NCBI RefSeq assembly: GCF_042453785.1
Contig: NC_091662.1
Location: forward strand, 501,001-565,000
Source of the DNA: Malus domestica
Lineage: Eukaryota > Streptophyta > Magnoliopsida > Rosales > Rosaceae
Direction of reading: 5' to 3'
Length of the DNA: 64,000 nt
Below are positions 1 through 11,629 of the stretch, piece by piece; the stretch's first letter is position 1, and each line of letters opens with the position of its first letter. A program made the translations under genes and the position numbers. The notes under the pieces were generated by a model that did no database searches, was not told the DNA's origin, and saw nothing but the letters and a program-made list of their open reading frames with translations.

Positions 1-2117
1 GCCGCCATTGAAACTGCTTAAACAAAGAGACTGCTTATAAAACAGAGCTCGAAACTTACAAACAAAATTTGGACAAAAATAAAAGATTTCTGAGAATTTG
101 AACGCTTTCTAAGATTTTTTCTGATCAAATCTGAGATTGGATTAGGAAAAGAGGTAGGGGTTCGTCAATTTTTAGTGTTTTGAAAGATTATTCGAGAGAA
201 ATGGACAAGAATGTAAAGGAGAGGCGGTGGAAAGCTTACAGGTGGTTCGGGAGTGTTCTGGAATTTTTTGAGGGAAGGTTTGGCTCGGGAAGGTGGGCTT
301 GACTTGTGTGGAATATACGTGGGTGCCATCGTTTTCGGTAAATTGGCGGGTGAGTGGGTGCTATTTTGGGAATTGGATCATCTTCGAGACAAACCGTTGG
401 AATTCTTAGAATCATTTTACACAGATTGTTGATTCAACTGCTACAATTATTATAATTTTGAAAAAAAAATCTTTGTTCGTTGAGTTGAATTTCGATACAA
501 CGATCATGTTAATGAATTCCGAGGGTATGCCTCGAAGAGGATCCAATTCCGTAACGGTGGGGCAAACTAGTGATGCGGTGGCAGGTTGGCTGCCGTGTCT
601 GTGTGCACGTAGCGTGGGTGATTTTTTAGTGGGTATTGTTTGGGCCAGCTATGTGTCGTTTGTGTTTGTTATTTTGTTCTGGTCCCACCTTGTGAGTATG
701 GGCTAATCTTTATCAATAGCCCAACATAAATTTAAAAATAAATTGATGGCTTGTTTAGAAAATACTTTAAAAGACTGAAATTATTTTTAGAGAAAATATT
801 TTAAATTTAATTGTTGGTAAAAATATAATTTTATTCTTTAAAAGTACTTGAAGTGTTTCTTGTAAGAATTACCAATTATGTGTTTATTACATAAAGTACT
901 TTAAATATTTTTGAAACCCAAAACCAATTTATTTAAAAGCGATTCTAATCATTTAAAACACTTTCCAAACGACCTGAAAATCAGAGAAAACCTATTGTTA
1001 TATAGAAGGTGTATTGGGGGTGAATTTATTTACTCAATTTCTTGGATTTTCTGATTTATTTTTTAAAAATTCTCAAACTTCTATGCTTAAGCAGAAATAT
1101 AAAATCAATACTCCAATTAGAAAGATGCAATTGATGATGAATTAGGTTAGAAAAGAATAAGAGTTTAATTATATTGTTTATTCTTAAATTTTGTTTTTTA
1201 AATCGATCACAGTAGACGTTATAGGGCTCGTTTGGTAGTGCTTTTAAAATTATTGAAACATTTTTTAAAAATCAATCAATAGTAAAAATGCAAGTGACTC
1301 CTGAAAACACTTCAGGTGTTATTGAAATCCAAAAACAAATTAGCCGAAAATGCTTTCAATTAAATTCAATGCACTTCCAAACTACCATATGAAATGATGT
1401 GTAATTTTGGCAAAAAAATTTCAATTGGGCAGTTCTTCTAGCTTAATTTTTTACACAAAATGAGAATCACTCGCGATTCACGAATGATCTGGTCGGACAT
1501 CCTCCACTTTTAGGTATGTTAAGTAAATTTGATCCGACCTTTATATGAATCATGATGAGTAATTTTGTGGTTATACAAAAAGAAGCAAAGCACCCAAAAA
1601 GCCGAAAGTACACGAGAGAGAGAGTATTCGACGCAAGTAATTAGGCGAAAGGACACATCCGTCATTTCACGAAAAGTGCACGCCACTCTACATCCTAGCG
1701 ACGACACGACAAGTGAACAACAACGTAATCACAGTCGCCCGACATTACCAAACCAAAAAAAAAACTCGAACCAAAAATCTGCGGCTGCAAAAATAAAAAA
1801 TAAAAATGGCAAATGCAACTGCGACGCGCACACTCTCTCACTTCACCAACGAAAGGAAGGGTTTTTAGCCTGTCCACCGCCCCCACGGACCCTTTTCTCT
1901 CTCTCTCTTTTCTGAGTTTCTCTCTCTTAGCCTCCGAAGAGAGAAAACCAAACCCGACCAGGAAATCCGAATCCGAATATTTGGATCCGTTTTTTCGTTC
2001 AGGGATTTAAATCCAATTCAACAGGATTCAGCGTCTGTTTTCGCTGAGTCTTTCGTTGTTGTTGTTGTTGTTCTTTGATCGGACGGCTGAGATTCTTCAG
2101 GAGATTAAGATCGAGGT
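1..2117. other. Left intergenic region and eIF(iso)4G 5' flank
   Basis: No coding region can be supported here; the open frames are short and lack codon character. Two AT-rich stretches (about 745-970 and 1225-1390) belong to a dispersed repeat family with motifs such as AAAGTACTT and CGTTTGG; relatives occur near 7040-7220, 11130-11310 and 50215-50515, which suggests small non-autonomous DNA transposons. The last ~230 bases, with a CT-rich run (about 1894-1930) and a GTT run (2056-2072), look like the promoter and 5' leader of the gene starting at 2118. An ATG on the minus strand at 8-6 could begin a divergent gene leaving the window, but only three bases of it are visible. Confidence 0.5.
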
Positions 2118-5100
2118 ATGCAGCAGGGTGATCAACCGGTGTTGAACTTGAGACCTGGTGGCGGTCGCGGTAGACTCCTTGGTCCTCGCTTCGACTCCTC
2201 ATCCGCCGCTTCCGGCTCGTCGTCTTCATCGTCGTCTTCTTTGGCTTTCGGTTCCTTTTCTTCTGATCTCCCTCTCCTCCGTCCCCATGGCGGCGCTCCC
2301 CCTAATTTCTCTATCAAGGTATACTTATCAAATCTCTCCACTTTGTCTGGATCTGGGTTTGCATCTGGATGTATGATTTGATTTGAATTTGTTGATTTAG
2401 CAATAACAAGCCTGTAAAGTTTGCGTCTTTGGATTGAATTGTGTCCAAACAAAGATGGGTTCTCTGAGATAATTGGTGTTTTAATGCGTTAATGCGTTGT
2501 TCAGACTATTTTGTATCGATTTTGAATGTAATTTGAGCAACCCTTTAATGATTTTAACTCCCCCTACCGACCCTTGAAACTCGTTTGAGTAGATGAAAAT
2601 CTTTGTTTATATCATAAGGAGGTTTTGTTGCAAGTAATTTTAAGAAGCCAATGTCCTAATTCTTGGCGGGGCGCTTAGTTTGTGTGCCTGCTGTAAATAT
2701 GGACGAACAGCAATATGTAGGCTTTAGGTGAGCAAGCATTGAGTTGTAGGCTGCCCATAAAGGACCTACAAACATCTGATTCATCCAATGCTGCATAATT
2801 GGGAGTTGGCTACTTTGCAATTTGAAGCTTGTGTTTGCACTGTAATGCGGCCAGACTTTCTGAACTCTTTTTTCTTGACAGGCTGGAGACGCACGGTTTG
2901 AGGGTCGTGAGCGAGTGAAGTACACCAGAGACCAGATCTTACAGCTTAGAGAGGTATTCAATTTTGGAATGCATTTCATGTTGAACAGAACAGTATTATT
3001 AGTTGTGAACAAAAATGATAAGACATTCTCATAAAAACTTTACTGATCTGCGGAATATTATACCGCTTCTTTGTAGGCTATTGAGGTCCCTGATGAAATT
3101 CTAAAAGTGAAACAAGAAGTTGATGCTGAATTTTTCAGCGGTGAAGATCAGAGCTGGGGTCATGCAGAAACCAGTGTGAGTTTTCGTCCGTCTAATATTA
3201 CTTGTATTTTCAATGTTTAAGCGTTGAAGTTGATGGAACTGTACATTCGATATCATCATTTTCAAATATCTTTTGGTTGCATTTGACTTTATAATGCTCA
3301 TATTCTTTTTATTGGTGTGATTAGTTATGTAACCTTGAAGTTATTGATCTCCATATTATGATATTAAGTGTGTGCTTTATAAAAGACTTCTAATTTTTTT
3401 ATTTACCTCTTCAGTTGCCAGCTCAATCTCCAAGTCTAGCTCCAGCTCAAAATCGTTATTCTGAGCCAGACAGCCGGGATTGGCGTGGCCGTTCTGCACC
3501 AGTTCCTACCGCTGGAGAGGAACGGTCCTGGGATACTCTTCGGGAGAATAAAGAGTCTGGTAATCGGTTTGATTACAGACAGCAAGAAGCAAATCAGTCT
3601 CAATTTTCAAGGACACAGAACCAAGGGGTAATATATTTTAAGAACAGTGTAATTTGACCTATACAGTTTTTCCTCTCTGTAGTTTTGGTTTGTATTTGTC
3701 TCCCGATTATCTTTTGTATTGAGTTTTGCCTGAGGGAATAGGTTAGAGTTTATTCTCATGCAGTTATATCCAGTGGGAGTAGGTTGAATGTGCACCTTTG
3801 TTTGGTTCTGGTGTATTCTACTGTTCTTTTTAACTTCTGTACTTGTACATGAGGACATTATCGACTCAGATTCTTTTCTGATATCATTAGTTTCTCGTCA
3901 TTTCAGGGAGGGCCTGCTCCCACTTTAATCAAAGCTGAGGTGCCATGGTCAGCTAGAAGGGGTACTCTATCTGATAAGGATCGCGTGTTGAAGACTGTGA
4001 AGGGGTAATACATTCTATTACATCTTGATTATTTGCTCACTATATCCCAACACGTATAATCATGGGATTACCTTTCTGTCCCAAGTTGTCGTTGTTTGGT
4101 AATCTTTTGGTCTACTATATAGTTTTCTGTGAGAACATTGTGCTTAATGGCTTTCAATTTATGTTTTCTATGCAGGATTCTAAACAAGCTGACTCCGGAG
4201 AAGTTTGATCTCCTCAAAGGACAACTTATAGACTCTGGCATTACGTCGGCTGATATCTTAAAGGTTTTTTTATTTTTTGTTTTTTTTGTATTGATATACC
4301 CTTAATCCATATTTATAATGCTCTTTTCGGTTTTGTTTTATTACTTCTGGCAACTGTACTCACATTTTTCCTTGCATTCCAGGGTGTTATTTCACTGATA
4401 TTTGATAAGGCCGTGCTAGAACCTACATTTTGCCCCATGTATGCTCGCCTCTGTTATGATCTTAGTGAAAAGCTTCCCCGGTTCCCCTCAGATGAACCAG
4501 ATGGTAAAGAAATCACTTTCAAGCGGGTCCTCTTGAATAACTGCCAGGAGGCTTTTGATGGTGCTGACAAATTGAGGGAAGAAGTGAGACAGTTGACTGC
4601 CCCTGAACAAGAGATGGAGCGTAGGGATAAAGAAAGATTGGCAAAGATTCGTACACTGGGAAACATTCGTTTAATTGGAGAGCTTCTGAAGCAGAAGATG
4701 GTACCTGAAAAGATTGTACATCACATTGTTAAGGTACGTTGTGGATTTCCTCCTTCACCCCTTTACTTGCTCAGCAATTACTCTTCAATATGTTGTTCAT
4801 GGTTGTTTTTTATGTGAAACAGGAGCTCTTAGGATCTGATAACAAAGTTTGTCCTGCTGAGGAAAACGTGGAAGCAATATGTCATTTTTTTAGCACTATT
4901 GGAAAGCAGCTTGATGAGAAGCCAAAATCACGCAGTATAAACGACATGTACTTCAGCCGAATGAAGGAACTGACAACAAACCCTCAATTGGCTCCAAGGT
5001 TGAGGTTCATGGTTCGAGATGTAATTGATTTGCGTTCCAACAACTGGGTTCCCAGGCGTGAAGAGGTAGGCTATTGTAATATGTGCTCGACTTGTATATT

Positions 5101-6238
5101 AAATTGCTAATATTTAACAAAAAAAAACTAATTGTCATCTTATTTTGAAATTTGATTACAGATAAAAGCCAAAACCATCACTGAAATACATACGGAGGCA
5201 GAAAAAAATCTTGGATTGCGTCCGGGTGCTACTGCAAGCATCCGAAGTGGTCGTAACAATGTTTCTGGTGCTCAAGGGCAAGGGAGTACCAGCCCTGGAG
5301 GATATCCCAACAACCGACCTGGTTCAGGGGGTATGATGCCTGGAATGCCAGGAACAAGGAAGATGCCTGGGATGCCTGGAATGGATAATGACAACTGGGA
5401 GGTCCAGAGGACACGGACAATGCCAAGGGGTGATGGGTTTGGTGTGCAGCCGGGTGGTGGGCGTGGCCAGGTGCCGTTGGTTGGAAAATCAACATCAGTG
5501 AACACAAGGCTGTTACCTCAGGGTAGTGGTGTCCTTGGCAGTGGCAGGCCTAGTGCCTTGTTGCAGGGTAGTGGTGCCCCTCCTGCTCGTCCGTCCAACT
5601 ATGCTTACGGTGCAGAGCCTGTAGCTCAAGTGCCAGTTCCTGCTAGACCTGTTGCAACTCCTTACGTGGCACCAGTTGTTGGAAAGCCACAAGCTCCAGC
5701 TCCAGCTCCAACCGCGGCTCCAAAGTTGAAACTAGATGAACTTCGGAGAAAAACAATCTCCCTTTTTGAGGAATATTTCAATATCGGACTCTTAGATGAA
5801 GCATTACTGTGCGTGGAGGAGCTACAATCTCCAGCTTACCACCCCGAGGTTGTCAAGGAAGGTATCGCCCTTGCCCTAGAGAAGAGTCAACCATGTGTTG
5901 AACCGCTTGGGAAGCTTCTTGAGTATTTGTTTTCTAAGAAGGTGCTTACGACCAGTGACGTAAGGAGTGGATGTTTACTCTATGCATCTATTCTGAACGA
6001 TGTTGGCATTGACCTGCCAAAAGCACCAAGTAACTTTGGTCAAATTATAGGGAAATTAGTCTTGGTTGGGGGTTTGGATTTCAAGGTGGTGAAGGAGGTC
6101 CTGAAGGCGGTGGACGACGACTACTTCCAGAAAGCTATATTGGATGCTGCACTGAAGGTCGTTAGCTCTAGTCCGTCAGGGCAAGGCCTGTTGGATTCAC
6201 AAGCATCTGATATTGACGCTTGCCGGAGCCTATTCTAG
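2118..6238 (+). CDS. EIF(ISO)4G1: Eukaryotic translation initiation factor isoform 4G (eIF(iso)4G)
   Basis: Plant-specific scaffold of the eIF(iso)4F cap-binding complex; it links eIF(iso)4E, eIF4A and eIF3 during translation initiation in the cytoplasm. Nine exons: 2118-2318, 2882-2953, 3077-3175, 3415-3627, 3907-4004, 4176-4263, 4383-4733, 4823-5065, 5162-6238; 813 codons plus stop, close to the ~780 aa of the Arabidopsis protein. Residues 81-87 read YTRDQIL, the eIF(iso)4E-binding site YxxxxLPhi with Ile in the usual Leu place. The MIF4G domain spans about residues 193-430 (starts [13 protein letters not shown]), followed by a Gly/Met/Pro-rich linker (PGMPG runs) and the MA3 domain from about 647. 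The start is the first ATG after a CT-rich leader, followed by the family N-terminus [15 protein letters not shown]. The 3' flank is the left edge of a tandem duplication. Confidence 0.96.
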
Positions 6239-6732
6239 AAAGCGGCCTCGGACACGTTTGCACGCACGAGCACGCTCGAGTTTCTGTAACCACGTGGGAC
6301 TACGTTCGCCCTCTTTTTCGGGTGAGTGATTTGTATTACACACTACATGATGTGATAAGGTAGAGATGCCAAAGGACAAGACAGGTACTATTTGTTTGAG
6401 TTGTATATTTTCCGAGGTCATAGTTAGTGTGGGTTTAAGGAGGAAAGAAGTCGAAATCGTAACGCGAAGGACTTTGCTCTCAAGACAGGTGCTAAATTTG
6501 CTCGAGAGTGGCCCCTCGAAGGATCCCGTTGTTTTTGTACTCGATGAGTTGTTTTTGTCATTTTATTTATCTTCTTGACTGATTAATTTTAGTTCAATGT
6601 CGAACCTGGCTAGCTCATAAAATGCCTTGTCTTTGTACTCCAAATGTGAAGGGAAATCGATATGGTTTTGAGCTTATTCCTTGAATTTGAGTGCAAATTT
6701 TCACAAAATCGAATTTACATTTTTGTACTGCT

Positions 6733-6886
6733 CCTCTGCTCCGAGTCCCGGGGATCGCCGATCGGGTTTTCTTCATCCCTTGCTGTGAGTGCCGGGGATG
6801 GGCCATCGGTTTTCTTCATCCTCTGCTCCGAGTCCTGGGGATGGCGGATCGGTCTTCCTCATCCCTTCCTCCCAGTCCCGGAGAGA
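6733..6886 (+). repeat. GC-rich minisatellite, about 3.5 copies of ~45 bp
   Basis: Repeats of the form CTGCTCCGAGTCCCGGGGAT ... CGGTTTTCTTCATCC, stepping by about 45 bases. It is far more GC-rich than its surroundings. A second copy lies at about 10831-10978 in the duplicated unit. The open frames across it are a by-product of the repeat and are not taken as genes. Confidence 0.75.
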
Positions 6887-7373
6887 CAACGGATCTCAAA
6901 CCAGTGGCAACCCATACTTAACCCGAATGCGATTATTCACCTACGAGAACCAAGACAACCACGATAAATGAATAATGGAGACATTGGGGGATTCATGAAA
7001 TAAAAATTTGAAAGCAAGAATAGCTGAATGACTCATATGGAAGAGCTATAAAATAACTGAAACGTTTTTGGAGAATGTTTTTGCGTTTTAAACGCACTTT
7101 TGTGTTTCTTGCAAGAAAAAATTTAAAGGACTTTTGAAGATTTACTTGCATTTTTACTAAGGATGAGTTTTAAAACATTTTCACGAAAAACGTATTCAAC
7201 AAATTTAAAAGCACTTCCTTAAATTTATCTACCGTAGTAGGCATCTTACGTTTTAGAGTAATCACTTTTTACGTTCTTCATTGGTTTCCAATGAAGCTAG
7301 ATTTTGATATGATTTCTTGAAATGTGGATGAGAGGATCCAACTTACTTAGTTTTTGGTATCCGATTACTTAAT

Positions 7374-7640
7374 AGATACCATTTGGTACGTGGGACGGGA
7401 CGGAACATATCCGTCCCACGTTTGGTGCGCCTAAAACGGGTGGAACGCGTTATTCCACGGGATGAGTTTTGGGTGAATTTTCGTTCCGTCTCACCCCCCC
7501 TGGAATTACTCGTTCCACATCCATGAAACACAAAATTATAACATCTCCGTCTCCTTCTTCTTCTTTCTTGTTTCCATCCGAGGACATCTTTGCTCCCTCT
7601 CCGTTCCGTCCCGTTCCGTCTGCATACCAAACGATACGTG
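7374..7640. mobile_element. MITE with GGGACGGGACGGAA-type inverted ends
   Basis: About 267 bp present in unit 1 and absent at the matching place in unit 2 (about 11466-11510). The left end reads ACCATTTGGTACGTGGGACG and runs into GGACGGAA; the reverse complement of the right end reads ATCGTTTGGTATGCAGACGG and also runs into GGACGGAA, so the ends form imperfect terminal inverted repeats of about 30 bp. No protein is encoded. The flanks are not clean: a short piece seen in unit 2 is missing here, so no target duplication can be named. Confidence 0.65.
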
Positions 7641-7761
7641 TAGCAATTGCTACTCATTTCACAAGCTTTCGAAATCCTAACGTTTTTCTCGCCATGTACA
7701 ATGCAGCAAATGCTGATATCTTGAACTGAGACATAATCGAACGATGGTGTGTTATTTGCAG

Positions 7762-7943
7762 TGCTGTTTGAACAGTGGGTGGCGTCGGTTCTTCAAGCAC
7801 GTAAAGGATTACAAGTTTTGGAGAGCAGAAACGGGCTGTACGTGTTGTACATGGATCGAGTCACAGGCGAGTCGGCAAGACGCGTCCGCCAAAATATGTC
7901 CCTGCAGAGGCTCAAACGCCAACATCTTGATAGTCTGTCCTAA
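7762..7943 (+). pseudogene. Exon-like relic, last exon of an unidentified gene (copy 1)
   Basis: A stretch with strong coding character follows a good splice acceptor (TTATTTGCAG, ending 7761). It reads LFEQWVASVLQARKGLQ, then VLESRNGLYVLYMDRVTGE, then SARRVRQNMSLQRLKRQ, and stops at TAA 7941-7943. It looks like the C-terminal exon of a host gene. I do not recognise the protein, and no matching upstream exon is visible, so this is probably a fragment carried by the duplication. The copy at 11630-11809 has lost two bases near its start. Confidence 0.5.
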
Positions 7944-8049
7944 TGAATTAACTCATTTCTGCACATTATATTTTAAGAATCCTTTTTCTTTGGGAAATTG
8001 GGTTTACAGACACACCAACCAAATTAGCTTTGCCCTCTAGCCTCATTTG

Positions 8050-8219
8050 GAGAAATTTTTAGTTGTGATGGAAACATAAGTAGTATACCACGTGTTTTAA
8101 TATGAATGATGGGAAATTTTATTTTTGAAGTTATTAAATTTTTAGCACACATATCCCACAATTTACATAATGACACGTGATGTACCATTTCGTGTAACGA
8201 TTACACTAAAAAATCTCTC
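8050..8219. mobile_element. MITE of 170 bp, Mutator-like, 9-bp target duplication
   Basis: Flanked by CCTCATTTG at 8041-8049 and again at 8220-8228; unit 2 has a single CCTCATTTG at the matching place (about 12068), which is the empty site. The ends are GAGAAATTTTTAGT and, reverse complemented, GAGAGATTTTTTAGT. A 9-bp duplication with GAGA ends fits Mutator-like (MULE) MITEs. A relative is inserted elsewhere in unit 2 at 12880-13049. Confidence 0.85.
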
Positions 8220-9095
8220 CCTCATTTGACGAAAATACGCTTAATATTCAGTCAATTATTTACCAAAATTAGGTCGACAAGGAGAGTATTTTCGTCGAAG
8301 AAGACTAATAAAGAATGCATTAGCATGGCTATTTTTAATTGGTGGCTTTGTAAAAGGCTACTAAGCACAATTACCGTTTCTTCTTTTGAAGCCTAGAAAT
8401 TCAATGAAAAGATAAGAGCGAGATGTTGATTCTTTCTTGCTATGGACCTACTTGACATGTTTAAATTACTGTTGTGCTAAAATATATTTTTTGATTTTGT
8501 GAAAGTTAAGAATAATGTCGCTGGTATCATAATTGGTAGTATTTTTTTACATCTGTAAGTATATTCAATTTTAAAAGATTATGAGTTTGATATATAATTA
8601 TAGCTAATCTTTTGTATAGCATTGTCCGAATTTCTTTTTCTGTCCAATATCATTTTACTTCGGTAAAGCTATCTTACTAGCCCAGCTCTCAAATAGGGAA
8701 ATAACCAATAAGGCTCAAATAGAACCAAATACAGATTGCATTTAAATACCATATAATATAATTTTTATATGAGTTAATATAAGTCGAATCTGAGACATCC
8801 TACTACTACGAAGGGTGCGGTGAGCGGTCATCTTTTTAGTTGATAGCTTTGACGGGTTGGTGGTGGCGTGAGAGTTTTGACTTTGACAATAGGTCGAGTA
8901 TAAGTAACTAACAATATAAAACTAGCATTGGATTCGGGATGGAAATGGTCCATGCTGCTCGTTGTCCTTAACTATCACTGGTTTCTTTGTGGCCCATATT
9001 CTTTTCCTTGGTCTTATCAATTTCAAAACCATCACCGCTAGACACCACTGTCTTATAAATTATAATAATTATACCCTGAAATTGGGATCATCTAT

Positions 9096-9285
9096 TGCAG
9101 TAGGGTTTTTTGCCCTTCTATTCTCATCTTCTTTTTTCCTCTTATCTCACATATTGTTTTTTTATCTTAATGTCTTTATAAAAAAAATCAATATAAGATG
9201 TTGACGTAGTTTAACTGTGATCGTTTAAATATGAAAGAAGGGAATGGAAGAAAAATAGGAGGGAAGAGAATCTTCATCCTCATCT
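9096..9285. mobile_element. Insertion of ~190 bp specific to unit 1, MITE-like
   Basis: Present here, absent from unit 2 (about 13103). AT-rich, with partly complementary ends (TTCTCATCTTC near the left, GAAGAGAATCTTC near the right) and an internal motif GTTGACGTAGTTTAACTGTGA. The same motif in diverged form (ATTGACGTGACTTAACCGTGA) lies at about 40482, so it is a dispersed family. Exact ends and class are uncertain. Confidence 0.5.
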
Positions 9286-9518
9286 GATATATTCAATAAA
9301 AGAAGAAAGCTTCAACATTTCAAAATATTTCAACTTTGGTGTCCTTTAATTAATCATATATTATGTATGATTATCCATATTTAGCTATAATTAGTCGTGT
9401 TATCTTTGTTGACTCGGATGAAAAGTGTGGTTCACTAATTCGTCTTTGCTCTATGACTCACCAAAGGACCTACAAACGAACGATGCAGTCGGTGAACTTA
9501 ATTTCGTGTCCCATACAG

Positions 9519-9520
<2 letters not shown>

Positions 9521-9574
<54 letters not shown>

Positions 9575-9590
9575 TTTATTTATTTATATA
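9521..9590. repeat. (TA)n microsatellite and poly-T upstream of A1
   Basis: An (AT) run of about 36 bases is followed by about 17 T and TTTA repeats, ending about 55 bases before the A1 start codon. At A2 the matching site is a shorter (AT)n followed by (GT)n (about 13351-13387). A length-variable tract in the promoter or leader is the main difference between the two genes upstream of the ATG. Confidence 0.8.
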
Positions 9591-9644
9591 TATGTAATGT
9601 AACTGTGTGTGTATATTGCATTAAGTTTTAGCAGGCCTGCAGAG

Positions 9645-9998
9645 ATGATAAGTGAGATGAAATCTGCAGTCTCTCTCTCACAGCTCGTCGTCGTTCTCCT
9701 TCTGCTAATAACCTCTCAATCTCTTCCAAGCTGCGCCCACGCAACTGCCCACCTGAATAATCCTACCAGGGTTCTTGGCGGCCAGCAAATCCGGATGCAG
9801 CAGCAGCAGCAGGAACCAGAAGCAGCCGCAAATAATTACGATTTGACTAGTCGGAAGCTTGGGATTCACATGAAGATAATACCTCGGCCGACTCCCAAAG
9901 TTCCACGTGTCAAATCATCATCATCCCCAATTTCAACTCAGATGCCTTCTCTTGCTTTGGGTTTATCCCTTTGCCTCTTCTTCTTTCTACTGTTTTAG
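9645..9998 (+). CDS. Small secreted protein, family A, copy A1 (117 aa, unrecognised)
   Basis: Family not recognised. The start at ATG 9645 is chosen because the reading frame, leader and upstream GCAGGCCTGCAGAG are shared by all three copies. Residues ~5-30 form a signal peptide (SLSQLVVVLLLLITSQ). The mature part is hydrophilic: NNPTRVLGGQQIRM, a glutamine run encoded by CAG repeats (five Q), EPEAAANNYDLTSRKLGIH, then a basic, proline-rich stretch (PRPTPKVPRVK) and SSSSP. The last ~18 residues (SLALGLSLCLFFFLLF) are purely hydrophobic and end the protein, as in GPI-anchor signals. Inferred role: a secreted, possibly GPI-anchored peptide precursor. There is no intron. A2 is nearly identical. 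Confidence 0.7.
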   Translation: MISEMKSAVSLSQLVVVLLLLITSQSLPSCAHATAHLNNPTRVLGGQQIRMQQQQQEPEAAANNYDLTSRKLGIHMKIIPRPTPKVPRVKSSSSPISTQMPSLALGLSLCLFFFLLF

Positions 9999-10588
9999 GT
10001 AGTGGATATATATATATTGTTTGTGTCTGTATTTGCCTACTCTCATCAAACCAATATATAGAATTTACAAATATTATTGTGTTGTCATTACCTAGCTATG
10101 TAAAACATGTATACACTTGTATTGAAAAGAAATGAATCTGTATGCAAGCATCGTGATCGCGAGCGTCATATTGAGCTGTATGCGAGCAGCATCATAGAAG
10201 GCAAACAAATGAGGCGGTTTCGTTGCATGGCCTTACGTTAATTGGTGGTGGTGGGGGTGGTGCTTCATCCATTACGAAAATACGGTGCCGGGAATTTCTA
10301 TTTCGTCTATGTCAGCTGCTGCAGCTGCAATCTCAATTTCTCTTAATGTCTGCCTCGCCATCCTACCGGCTGTGTTAATCTTCATTCTTTGTTCATTCTT
10401 TCCATTGTGATGTATATTATGTATATGCTCTTGATATCACACAACTTCATGTTCCTGATGTTGACGATCATGTACGACGTATGTATATACCAGGAAAAAA
10501 ATTTGTATGGTACCCCAAGCATTTCTATCGTTGATATATTTATGTTGAGGGTTAATTTGGTTTTCAGATATATTGGATCGGAATTAAT
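9999..10588. other. 3' flank of A1
   Basis: No gene seen. The sequence is shared with the flanks of A2 and, in diverged form, A3. It includes a conserved GC-richer block (about 10200-10380: GCAAACAAATGAGGCGGTTTC ... TGGTGGTGGTGGGGGTGGTG ... GTCAGCTGCTGCAGCTGC) kept at 14334-14510 and 19898-20085. That retention in all three copies is stronger than in the surrounding AT-rich sequence and may mark a 3' UTR or regulatory region. Confidence 0.5.
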
Positions 10589-10830
10589 TTGGTTTGCTCT
10601 CGAGTGGCCCCTCGAAGGATCCCGTTGTTTTTGTACTCGATGAGTTGTTTTTGTCATTTTATTTATCTTCTTGACTGATTAATTTTAGTTCAATGTCGAA
10701 CCTGGCTAGCTCATAAAATGCCTTGTCTTTGTACTCCAAATGTGAAGAGAAATCGATATGGTTTTGAGCTTATTCCTTGAATTTGAGTGCAAATTTTCAC
10801 AAAATCGAATTTACATTTTTGTACTGCTCC

Positions 10831-10978
10831 TCTGCTCCGAGTCCCGGGGATCGCCGATCGGTTTTCTTCATCCCTTGCTGTGAGTGCCGGGGATGGGCCA
10901 TCGGTTTTCTTCATCCTCTGCTCCGAGTCCTGGGGATGGCGGATCGGTCTTCTTCATCCCTTCCTCCCAGTCCCAGAG
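10831..10978 (+). repeat. GC-rich minisatellite, second copy
   Basis: Duplicate of the 6733-6886 minisatellite inside unit 2, with the same ~45-base period and only a few substitutions. Confidence 0.75.
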
Positions 10979-11629
10979 GAACAACGGATCTCAAACCAGT
11001 GGCAACCCATACTTAACCCGAATACGATTATTCACCTACGAGAACCAAGACAACCACGATAAATGAATAATGGAGAAATTGGGGAATTCATGAAATAAAA
11101 ATTTGAAAGCAAGAATAGCTGAATGACTCATATGGAAGAGCTTTAAAATAACTGAAACATTTTTGGAGAATGTTTTTGCGTTTTAAACGCACTTGTGTGT
11201 TTCTTGCAAGAAAAAATTTAAAGGACTTTTGAAGATTTACTTGCATTTTTACTAAGGATGAGTTTTAAAACATTTTCACGAAAAACGCATTCAACAATTT
11301 TAAAAGCACTTCCCTAAATTTATCTACCGTAGTAGGCATTTTACGTTTTAGAGTAGTCACTTTTTACGTTCTTCATTGGTTTCCAATGAAGCGAGATTTT
11401 GATATGATTTCTTGAAATGTGGATGAGAGGATCCAGCTTGCTTAGTTTTTGGTATCCGATTACTTAATCAGAATGGTCAAAGGACGAAGGTTTCAACACC
11501 CGTACGCGTAGCAATTGCTACTCATTTCACAAGCTTTCGAAATCCTAACGTTTTTGTCGACATGTACAATGCAGCAAATGCTGATATCTTGAACTGAGAA
11601 ATAATCGAACGATGGTGTGTTATTTGCAG

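Larger units (their letters stand above)
6497..10588 (+). repeat. Tandem duplication, unit 1 (contains A1)
   Basis: This ~4.1-kb unit is repeated directly downstream at 10593-14720 with high similarity. It starts in the presumed 3' UTR of eIF(iso)4G (sequence TGGCCCCTCGAAGGATCC at 6508 recurs at 10604) and ends at GATCGGAATTAAT (10588), where it is fused to the head of the second unit. The same tail in unit 2 continues into GGATGAAAAATG, and so does the older paralog at about 20590, so the 10.59-kb junction is the new one. The unit holds a GC-rich minisatellite, an exon-like relic, small-protein gene A1 and three insertions missing from unit 2. Confidence 0.9.

Noticed and set aside
1-8. ATGGCGGC on the minus strand at the left edge
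   Set aside because: Could be the start of a divergent gene, but only eight bases are visible.
458-706. 82-codon open frame near the left edge
   Set aside because: It begins with a non-ATG codon, has no domain or conserved look, and sits in AT-rich intergenic sequence.
6662-6967. Open frames over the GC-rich minisatellite (also 10777-11066)
   Set aside because: Several frames are open at once because of the ~45-bp repeat; no start context or protein similarity.
9363-9644. N-terminal extension of A1 or overlapping frames across the (TA)n tract
   Set aside because: They translate the microsatellite and poly-T (IYIYIY, FFFF). The shared ATG at 9645 gives the conserved signal peptide in all three copies.
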